Shown piece after piece: positions 27,003 through 33,934 of a DNA stretch of 64,000 bases. Every line of letters starts with the position of its first letter. Position 1 is the stretch's first letter. Made by a program: the position numbers and the translations under genes. The stretch is from positions 62,001 through 126,000 of the forward strand of contig SCQU01000023.1 of NCBI GenBank assembly GCA_004299555.1. The letters run 5' to 3'. Under the pieces are notes generated by a model, which saw nothing but the letters and a program-made list of their open reading frames with translations, made no database searches and was not told the origin of the DNA. The stretch is from Rhodanobacteraceae bacterium (GTDB lineage: Bacteria; Pseudomonadota; Gammaproteobacteria; Xanthomonadales; Rhodanobacteraceae).

Positions 27003-28751
27003 ATGCCCCGCCCAACGCTGCCCCTGCAACCGGCCATTGCCCGTCTGACCCGCGACGAGCGTTGGCAGCTGTGGCTGTTTTTCGGCGTCGCCACGCTGCT
27101 GCTGGCGCTGGGCCTTGGCCTGCGCGACCCGTGGCCGTCCGACGAACCGCGCTTCGCGCTGGTCGCGCGGCAGATGGTTGAGACCGGCCAGTGGCTGTTC
27201 CCGCATCGCGGGATCGAGTTGTACGCGGACAAACCGCCATTGTTCATGTGGCTGCAGGCGTGCGCGTATTGGCTTACCGGCGGCTGGCGCGGCTGGTTCC
27301 TGCTGCCTTCGCTGCTGTCCGGACTTGGCACGCTGGCGCTGACCTACGACCTCGGGCGACGCTTGTGGAATCACCGCGCCGGGCTCTTCAGCGCCATCGC
27401 GGTGCTGTTCGTGTTCCAGTTCATGTACCAGATGAAACGGGCCCAGATCGACCCGGCGATCACGTTCTTCATCACGCTCGCCAACTGGGGCCTGCTGGCG
27501 CACTGCCTGCGCGGGCCCAACTGGCGCGCCTATGCACTGGGCTGCTGCGCGGCGGGACTGGGCGTCATCACCAAGGGCGTCGGCTTTCTCGCATTGCTGA
27601 TGCTGCTGCCCTACGCCTGGGCGTGTTGGCGCACGCCCGATCGCGTCGCGCGGCCCGGCTGGAGCGATCCGCGCTGGCTGCTTGGCGTTCCCGCGTTCCT
27701 GCTGCCGATCCTTGCGTGGGCCGCGCCGATGCTGCTGGTCGCGCATTTCCGCGGCGGCAGCCAATACCCCGCCTACGTCCACGACATTTTGTTCCACCAG
27801 ACCCTCGGCCGCGCCACCGGCTCGTGGTCGCATCCGCAGCCGCCGTGGTACTTCGTCCAGACCGTGCTGTTCAACTGGTTCCCGCTGTCGCTGCTTTATT
27901 TCGGCGTGGTACCGCGCTGGTGGCGCGCCCTGCGCACGGGCGAAACGCGCGTCATGCTGCCGCTGGTCTGGGCGATCCTGGTCCTGATCTTCTTCAGCCT
28001 GCAAACCGGCAAGCGCGACGTCTACATCCTGCCCGCGCTGCCGATGGTGGCGCTGGCGATGGCGCCGTGGATCGATGACATCCGCCACACCCGCTGGCTG
28101 CGCGTGAGCGCATTCGCGATCGGGCTGGCCGGCGGATTGATTATCGTCATCGCCGGCGTGCTGGCGCTGCGCGGCCACGACATCGCCAACTTCAATGCAC
28201 ACCTCGCGGCCTACGACCTGCAGGCCGAGCGCGCGGCGCTGTGCTGGATGATCATCACGATCGGCGCGGTACTGGCGGCGGCGGCCCTGGCGTTTCGCCC
28301 GCGCCACGGCGAAGTCGGCCTGCTTACCGGCCTTGCCGGACTGTGGATCATCTGGAGCCTGTGGGCGTATCCGCTGCTGAATGCCTCCAGTTCGGCCGCG
28401 GGCGTGATGCGTGAAGCGCGCGCGTGGATTGGACCCGGCGCCGAATTGGGCCTGGTCGGCCCGCGCGAGCAGAACCTTTTCATGGCCGTCGGGCCGACGC
28501 GGGAATTTGGCTTCACCGCGCCGCTGGCCGCGCAGTTCAAGGACGCCACCGCATGGCAGGCCCAGGCGCCGGCCACGCGCTGGATCTTCAGCATCCGCCA
28601 GGGCATGGGCGCTTGCGTCGACCTTGCACGGGCGCACCGGATCGGCGACGCCAACCGCCGCCAGTGGTGGGTTTTCAACGCCCGCGCCGTCATTCCCGGC
28701 TGCACGCCGCCGCAGCCTGCAGCGCCGGCCGCCGGGAACGGCGCCGGCTGA
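27003..28751 (+). CDS. ArnT-like membrane glycosyltransferase (GT83/GT39 type)
   Basis: This 582-residue protein has about twelve membrane helices and the layout of ArnT, which transfers aminoarabinose from a polyprenyl phosphate to lipid A on the periplasmic side. The first periplasmic loop holds the acidic motif DPWPSDEPR (D47, E48) followed by FALVARQMVETGQWLFP and YADKPPLFMWL, all hallmarks of this superfamily. A C-terminal soluble part of about 130 residues follows the last helix. The sugar donor cannot be told, so real ArnT activity is not claimed. The ATG at 27003 is chosen because the helix pattern begins shortly after; the longer open frame upstream lies over the divergent GT2 gene. 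Confidence 0.87.
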   Translation: MPRPTLPLQPAIARLTRDERWQLWLFFGVATLLLALGLGLRDPWPSDEPRFALVARQMVETGQWLFPHRGIELYADKPPLFMWLQACAYWLTGGWRGWFLLPSLLSGLGTLALTYDLGRRLWNHRAGLFSAIAVLFVFQFMYQMKRAQIDPAITFFITLANWGLLAHCLRGPNWRAYALGCCAAGLGVITKGVGFLALLMLLPYAWACWRTPDRVARPGWSDPRWLLGVPAFLLPILAWAAPMLLVAHFRGGSQYPAYVHDILFHQTLGRATGSWSHPQPPWYFVQTVLFNWFPLSLLYFGVVPRWWRALRTGETRVMLPLVWAILVLIFFSLQTGKRDVYILPALPMVALAMAPWIDDIRHTRWLRVSAFAIGLAGGLIIVIAGVLALRGHDIANFNAHLAAYDLQAERAALCWMIITIGAVLAAAALAFRPRHGEVGLLTGLAGLWIIWSLWAYPLLNASSSAAGVMREARAWIGPGAELGLVGPREQNLFMAVGPTREFGFTAPLAAQFKDATAWQAQAPATRWIFSIRQGMGACVDLARAHRIGDANRRQWWVFNARAVIPGCTPPQPAAPAAGNGAG

Positions 28752-28996
28752 CCCGAAGGCTCAGGGATCGATCCACGGGGCGTCCACTGCGCACCTTTTC
28801 GCCCGCCAGCCCGAGGCCGCCGTGGTTTCAACCAGCCGGCGATCCACACCGGCGGTGGACCGGCATCGCGGCGCACGTGGGCGGCCGGGTATGCCCCCGA
28901 CTTTCCGCACGCCGCCAATGGGCTGGTGCGTGCCAGGTTAAAGGATCCGGAAAGGCAAAGCTGCGAGACTTGGCAATCCTTGCCGCACCAAACCCG
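28752..28996. other. Intergenic stretch between ArnT-like and GT9 genes
   Basis: No gene with family features lies here. The frame of the GT9 gene is open upstream, but its residues are Pro/Arg-rich noise. No clear promoter or terminator was found. Confidence 0.45.
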
Positions 28997-30058
28997 ATGC
29001 CCCCAATCCGCGCCACTCCACTCGTTGTCCGCTTCGGCCGGCTCGGCGACATGCTGCTGCTGGCGCCACTGCTGCACCACCTGCACCGCGGCTACGGCGA
29101 ACCGTGCGTGCTGCTGGGCACCGGGCCATTCAGCGCGCCCCTGTACGCGGCCGATCCCGATGTCACGTGCGTGCTGCAGGTCAGCGCGCGACACCGGCCG
29201 CTGGCCTTGAGTCCCCCGCGCTGGTGGATGCTGCGCGCGTTGCACGCACACCGCAACGCCGCGGTGCACATCGCCGAGACCGAACCGCGCGCGCTTGCCA
29301 AGATCCGGCGCATGCTGGCATTGGCAGGCGTCCGCGCGGATCATTGCGTGTTCATCACCGACGCCACGGCCAAGCGTGACGAGCACTGGGTCGACCGGCT
29401 GCTGCGCACCTGCGGCCACCCGCCGCCCGCCTGCGCCAGCGCATGGCGGCCCCCGGAACCGCCGATCGAACGCGCGCCGCGGCTGTATCTGACCGGCGCC
29501 GATCGCGCCGATTGCGCACGGTGGCTGCGCCGGCACGACTGGCGCGGCGAGCCGCTCTGGCTGCTGCAGCCCGCCAACAAACGCAGCATGCGCTGGAACG
29601 GCCCGCGCGCGGCCAGCGACGATGACAAGGCGTGGCCGGCCGGGCACTGGATCGCCGTACTGCATGCCCTGCACGCCGATGACCCCGGCGCACGGATCGT
29701 GCTGTGCGGCACGCCGCCCGAGGCGCCGCTGCTCGAGGCCATCGCCGCCCAGGCCCGGATCCCCAACCTGGTCGTCGGCGCACGCGAACTGCCGCTGCGG
29801 CGCCTGCTGGCGTTGTGCGAGATCGCGCGCGGCATGGCGTCGGTCGATACCGGCCCGGCACATGTGGCAGCCGCCATGGGCTGTCCGCTGGTGGTGCTCT
29901 ACGGCGCACAGCCGCGTACGTTGTGGCTGCCGCGCAGCCCGACCGGCAGCGCCGTCATCGCACTGGGCGGTCCGCCGCGATACGCGCGCGCCGCTGACAT
30001 CCCGCCGGACGTGGTCAGCGCCGCCTTGCACGGCCTGCCGGCACGCAACGCGCAGTAG
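28997..30058 (+). CDS. Family 9 glycosyltransferase (heptosyltransferase-like)
   Basis: This 353-residue protein has the two Rossmann-like domains of GT9, whose best known members add heptose to the lipopolysaccharide inner core. The start reads LVVRFGRLGDMLLLAPLL, with the conserved acidic D in GRLGD. The C-terminal nucleotide-sugar site is the standard ASVDTGPAHVAAAMGCPLVVLYG. LLQPANKRSMRWNG is in the place of the usual P-x3-S/W-K stretch. No membrane helix is seen. The ATG at 28997 gives the normal family start. It sits between two ArnT-like genes on the same strand, so a role in building the same surface glycan is likely. Confidence 0.85.
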   Translation: MPPIRATPLVVRFGRLGDMLLLAPLLHHLHRGYGEPCVLLGTGPFSAPLYAADPDVTCVLQVSARHRPLALSPPRWWMLRALHAHRNAAVHIAETEPRALAKIRRMLALAGVRADHCVFITDATAKRDEHWVDRLLRTCGHPPPACASAWRPPEPPIERAPRLYLTGADRADCARWLRRHDWRGEPLWLLQPANKRSMRWNGPRAASDDDKAWPAGHWIAVLHALHADDPGARIVLCGTPPEAPLLEAIAAQARIPNLVVGARELPLRRLLALCEIARGMASVDTGPAHVAAAMGCPLVVLYGAQPRTLWLPRSPTGSAVIALGGPPRYARAADIPPDVVSAALHGLPARNAQ

Positions 30059-30065
30059 CGCCTGC

Positions 30066-30094
30066 TGCTTGAATCGCGATCGGCCCATTACAAT
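30066..30094 (+). promoter_or_regulatory. Putative promoter of the second ArnT-like gene
   Basis: TGCTTG (30066-30071) and TACAAT (30089-30094) are 17 bases apart. The predicted start, about 30101, leaves a leader of about 20 bases before the GTG at 30123. Confidence 0.4.
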
Positions 30095-30122
30095 TCCGTC
30101 GCACCGCGCGCGCAAACCCTTT

Positions 30123-31832
30123 GTGACCACCACCGCCTACGCCCGTTCCGAGCACCTGCGCGCCCTCCTGTGGTGGCTGCCGCTGTACCTCGCGGTGGCG
30201 CTGGTCGCGATCTTCACGACTCCGCCGATTCCATTGCACTCGACGCGCGCCCTCGCGGTGGCGTGGGACATGTGGGTCCACCACCAGTTCCTGGTGCCCC
30301 ACATCAACGGCGCGCCGTATGCGCAGAAGGCGCCGTTGTTGTTCTGGTTGATCCACGCCGGCTGGGCCGCGTTTGGCGTCAATGACGTCTGGCCGCGCGT
30401 TTTGATGGTGCTGATCGGCGCGGCGCAGCTGATCCTTGCCCAGGTGCTGGCGCGCCGCCTGTTCCCGGAACGCGCGTGGGTGGCGCGCACGACGCCATGG
30501 CTGTTGCTGGCATTGGCGTTCGGGTTTCTCTATGGCCTGCAGATCATGTACGACGGCCTCGTGGCCGTGTGGGTGCTGGCGGCCGCGCTGTGCCTGGTGC
30601 CGCGCCGGCCGCGGACCGCCCCGTACTGGATCGGTTACGCGCTATGCCTTGGCCTTGGCTTGCTGACCAAGGGCCCGGTGATGCTCGTACACGCCGTGCC
30701 GGTGTGGCTGCTCGGCCCGTGGTGGTGCAGCCGGGCGCGCACGCAGCCGGCGCGCTGGTACGGATACGGCGCACTGGCGGTGCTTGGCGGCTGCGCGATC
30801 CTTGCCGCGTGGGTGGTGCCGGCAATCGCGGTCAGTGGCGGCGCCTATGCGCACAGCCTCGTGTACCAGCAAACCGGCGGCCGGGTGGTCGATGCGTTCA
30901 TCCACCAGCGGCCATTCTGGTGGTACGTCCCGTGGCTGGGCGTATTGCTGTTTCCTTTCGTGCTGTGGCCGCGCATGTGGGCGGGCATCCTCGCACTGCG
31001 CCGCCCGCTGGCACCTGGCTTGCGGATGCTGCTGGCGTGGCTGGTGCCCGCCTTCGTGATCTTCAGCGCGTTCAGCAGCAAGCAGGGCTATTACCTCGTG
31101 CCCGAATTGCCCGCGGCGGCGATCGTGGTGGCGGTGGCCATCGTGACCCTCCGCGCGGGCACCCATGCGCCCGCGCGCAGCGCGTGGCTGCGTGCGTGGC
31201 CGCTTGCGCTGGGTTCATTTGCGCTCGCGGCCCTGCTGCTCGCACTGCCCCCGCTGGCCGCGGGCGGCCACCTGCCGGGCCACTGGCTGCACGACTGCGC
31301 GCGGGTCAGCGCCCCCTTCGGGGTAATCTACCTGCTGCTCGGGGTGTTCGTGTGGTTGCCGGGCCGCGGCGAACTGCGGCGCATCGCCAGCGCCAGCCTG
31401 CTGGGGTCGGCGGCGGCGTATGCTCTGTTCGCGCTGGCCTTCACGCCCGCGTTCGACATGCGGCCCGCGGCGCAGCTGCTCGCGCATGCGGAGGCCAGCG
31501 GCCGCGCGATCGGCAACGTCGGTGACTACGATGGCCAGTTTGAATTCATGGGCCGCATGACCCGGCCCATCAGCAACCTGTACGGCCAGCAGGCGCTGCA
31601 GGATTTTGCCGCCAGACACCCGCGCGGACTGGTGCTCACCTACCCCGACTTGCTGGTCGCCAATGACCTGCGCTACGCACGGCTGGTGCAGCCTTATCGC
31701 GGCGTGTGGCTGGCGATCTGGGATGCCCCGACGCTGGCGCTGCTCGAGCGCGGCCAGCAACCGCCGGAGCCGGCGGCGCCGACCATCCTGCTGCCGAGCG
31801 CGGGTTACTGGCGCTACGCCGGGGTGCAGTAA
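30123..31832 (+). CDS. ArnT-like membrane protein with altered catalytic loop
   Basis: This 569-residue polytopic protein belongs to the same GT39/GT83 superfamily as its neighbour at 27003. The pattern TRALAVAWDMW, FLVPHINGAPYAQKAPLLFWL after helix 1 is the family signature. However, the acidic pair normally just before the Arg (DE in the neighbour) is here His39-Ser40 (PLHSTR). LGLLTKGPVML, a family motif in the fourth or fifth helix, is intact. The GTG at 30123 is chosen because the helix begins soon after and a promoter-like pair precedes it. It may transfer an unknown sugar by a different acid, or have lost activity. Confidence 0.8.
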   Translation: MTTTAYARSEHLRALLWWLPLYLAVALVAIFTTPPIPLHSTRALAVAWDMWVHHQFLVPHINGAPYAQKAPLLFWLIHAGWAAFGVNDVWPRVLMVLIGAAQLILAQVLARRLFPERAWVARTTPWLLLALAFGFLYGLQIMYDGLVAVWVLAAALCLVPRRPRTAPYWIGYALCLGLGLLTKGPVMLVHAVPVWLLGPWWCSRARTQPARWYGYGALAVLGGCAILAAWVVPAIAVSGGAYAHSLVYQQTGGRVVDAFIHQRPFWWYVPWLGVLLFPFVLWPRMWAGILALRRPLAPGLRMLLAWLVPAFVIFSAFSSKQGYYLVPELPAAAIVVAVAIVTLRAGTHAPARSAWLRAWPLALGSFALAALLLALPPLAAGGHLPGHWLHDCARVSAPFGVIYLLLGVFVWLPGRGELRRIASASLLGSAAAYALFALAFTPAFDMRPAAQLLAHAEASGRAIGNVGDYDGQFEFMGRMTRPISNLYGQQALQDFAARHPRGLVLTYPDLLVANDLRYARLVQPYRGVWLAIWDAPTLALLERGQQPPEPAAPTILLPSAGYWRYAGVQ

Positions 31833-31938
31833 CCGGGGCCGAACCGCGGCGCCAGCGGGTGCGACGATCGGCCGCACCGGAACCGGCGGCCGCACGCGCT
31901 ATCATCCAGTGCCGTACTGCCGTCTACCGGACGCCGTC

Positions 31939-32541
31939 ATGTCGCTGCGTGGTTTCCCGTTTCGCTGGTTGCTGCTCGCCATCTGCGCGCTGCTGTTGGC
32001 CGCGTGTGCCTCGCAGCCAAAGTGGCAACTGGACGATGTCGAGGGCCACCTGCCCAACCTCAAGTTCCAGTTGACCAACGATCTTGGCCAGCACGTCACC
32101 GCGGCCAGCTACCGCGGCAAGGTGGTGCTGCTGTACTTTGGTTACACCCATTGCCCGGACGTGTGTCCATTGACGCTGGTGCATCTGCACACGGTGCTGC
32201 AGAAGATGGGACCCGCGGCCGACAACGTGCAGGTACTGTTCGTGACCGTCGATCCCGCGCGCGACACGGTGCCGGTGCTGCGCCAGTACGTCACCGCGTT
32301 TGATCCGCGCATCGTCGGCCTCACCGGCAGCCAGGACGCACTCGCGCAGCTGGCCAAACGTTACCGCGCGTTCTACGAACGCGAAGCACCCAGCCAGCAA
32401 TCCGGCGGCTACGAAATGACGCACAGCTCGGCCATCTACGTGTTCAACCGCAAGGGCCGCGCGCTGCTGCTGGCGACGCCGGGTTCAACCAACGACGAAA
32501 TCCTGCACGACCTCAAGCTCCTCGTGGGGCAATCGGCATGA
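31939..32541 (+). CDS. SCO1/SenC/PrrC family copper chaperone lipoprotein
   Basis: This 200-residue protein is a thioredoxin-fold chaperone that helps build the CuA centre of cytochrome c oxidase subunit II. The signal peptide ends in a lipobox LLAAC with Cys23, so it is anchored to a membrane from the periplasmic side. The copper-binding CPDVC motif follows YFGYTH, and the third ligand is the His in EMTHSSAIYVF. A TATCAT (31900-31905) is a plausible -10 box. The PCuAC gene overlaps its last four bases (ATGA), so the two chaperones are made together. It begins the oxidase locus of the window. Confidence 0.93.
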   Translation: MSLRGFPFRWLLLAICALLLAACASQPKWQLDDVEGHLPNLKFQLTNDLGQHVTAASYRGKVVLLYFGYTHCPDVCPLTLVHLHTVLQKMGPAADNVQVLFVTVDPARDTVPVLRQYVTAFDPRIVGLTGSQDALAQLAKRYRAFYEREAPSQQSGGYEMTHSSAIYVFNRKGRALLLATPGSTNDEILHDLKLLVGQSA

Positions 32542-32993
32542 CCCCCCACAGCGTGCTCGCCGCCGCCCTGCTGGCCATCGCACCGGCGGCGCTCGCAGCC
32601 AGTCCGGCGGCCCCCACCGGGGTGACGGTCACCCACGCCTGGATCCGCTGGCTGCCGGCGGGCCTGCCCGCGGCAGGCTACGCCACGCTCAGCAACAGCA
32701 ACGCGGTACCGGTCACCCTCAGCGGCGCCAGCAGCACGGCGTACCGCAGCGTCACGCTGATGCGTTCGCGGCTGGCCGAAGACGACAGCTCGATGGTGAA
32801 GGTCCCCGACATCAGCGTGCCGGCGCACGGCAGCGTCAAGCTCGCACCGGGCGGCTACCACCTGATGCTCGCGGGTGCCACGCGCCCGCTGCGACCCGGC
32901 GACTCGGTGCCGATGCGCCTCAACATCGCGGGCGGGACCCTTCAGGTCGACTTTTCGGTGTTGCCCGCCAATTCGACCGGCCCGGCGGACTGA
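32538..32993 (+). CDS. PCu(A)C-family copper chaperone
   Basis: This 151-residue periplasmic protein has a signal peptide (residues 1-21, ending ALAAS) and one PCuAC domain. Such proteins carry Cu(I) to SCO and to the CuA site. The published ligand pattern is H(M)-X10-M-X21-H-X-M. Here the spacing is exact, but the first ligand is Met75 (in VTLM), then Met86, His108 and Met110 (GGYHLM). The gene overlaps sco by four bases and its 3' end overlaps the convergent ctaG gene by 52 bases. With sco it forms the copper-delivery pair of the oxidase locus. Confidence 0.92.
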   Translation: MTPHSVLAAALLAIAPAALAASPAAPTGVTVTHAWIRWLPAGLPAAGYATLSNSNAVPVTLSGASSTAYRSVTLMRSRLAEDDSSMVKVPDISVPAHGSVKLAPGGYHLMLAGATRPLRPGDSVPMRLNIAGGTLQVDFSVLPANSTGPAD

Positions 32994-33892
32994 GCCTGTG
33001 GTGTGGCCGCGCGCGCGCGCAGCAGCGCACGCTGGCGGCGGTTGCGCGGCAGCCGGCCCTTGCTGTCCAGCCGGATCCAGTGCGAGAACGCGACCAGCCC
33101 GCCGAGTACGCCCATCATTCCGCTTGGAATCCAGATGACCAGCCCGCCGAGGTGCTGGTCGGTCAGCGGCGCGATGCCGGCAAACGCGCGCCCGCACAGG
33201 CCATAGATCGGGTACAGGTTCTTCATCGTCAGGGCAATGTAGGCCCCGATCAGGAGCTGCGGAATGATGGTGATGAAGGCCAGGAAGATCCGCATGAGCG
33301 GCGCCAGCCGCGCCGGCGGATGCGGCCGGTGGTCCAGCACCAGCCACCAGAACAGCAGGCCGTCCACGGCCATGCTGAAATTCATGATGTGGTACAGCCG
33401 CCAGTCCAGCATCGCGTCGAAATGCACCGCGGGCCACAACCACAGGTAGATCAGGCCGACGAACAGCAGCCCGGCAACGAACGGATGCAGCAGCACGTTG
33501 AAGAACGCGCGGACCGGCGCCCACGCCAGCACCGGCCGCAAATACCGGGTGCGCCAACGTACCGGCAACCCCCGGCGCATGGTGACGCCGGGAAACGCCA
33601 GTACGATCAGGAACGGCCCCAGGTGGTGCAGGCCGAGGTGCTGGATGCGGTGAATGAAGAACTCGTGCTCGGCGTAAAAGTCGAGCTGGGTGTGCAGGCC
33701 GACGTAGAGCACCAGCATGCCCAGCCAGAAAAATACCTGGCGGTGCCACGGCGCGGTCATGGGCGAACGGCGTACGCCGCGGGTGTAGAGCCACACGGCC
33801 AGCGCAAACGCGACGACCACGCTGGCCGATGGCTCCCACGGGATCCACCAACGCAGAAAATCGAGCAATAGATTCAAGGCACCATCCACCAC
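32942..33892 (-). CDS. ctaG: Caa3-type CtaG, cytochrome c oxidase assembly membrane protein
   Basis: This 316-residue protein with about seven to eight helices belongs to the Bacillus-type CtaG family (Caa3_CtaG), unrelated to Cox11 despite the shared gene name. It carries His-rich motifs in membrane segments: LHTQLDFYAEHEFFIHRIQHLGLHH, FNVLLHPFVAG and YHIMNFSMAVDGLLFWW. These proteins are needed for oxidase formation, probably for copper insertion. The start is unsure: TTG at 33898 and GTGs at 33892 and 33889 are in frame; GTG 33892 is taken because GGCGG lies seven bases upstream. The 3' end overlaps the PCuAC gene. No Cox11-type CtaG is in the locus. Confidence 0.88.
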   Translation of the reverse strand: MVDGALNLLLDFLRWWIPWEPSASVVVAFALAVWLYTRGVRRSPMTAPWHRQVFFWLGMLVLYVGLHTQLDFYAEHEFFIHRIQHLGLHHLGPFLIVLAFPGVTMRRGLPVRWRTRYLRPVLAWAPVRAFFNVLLHPFVAGLLFVGLIYLWLWPAVHFDAMLDWRLYHIMNFSMAVDGLLFWWLVLDHRPHPPARLAPLMRIFLAFITIIPQLLIGAYIALTMKNLYPIYGLCGRAFAGIAPLTDQHLGGLVIWIPSGMMGVLGGLVAFSHWIRLDSKGRLPRNRRQRALLRARAATPQAQSAGPVELAGNTEKST

Positions 33893-33934
33893 GCGCAAAC
33901 CGCCACGCGCGCCGCGCGCCGTGACAGCCGTTTA

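Noticed and set aside
28968-28985. TTGGCAATCCTTGCC resembling a sigma-54 promoter before the GT9 gene
   Set aside because: Only eight bases separate the GG and GC pairs; sigma-54 needs ten.
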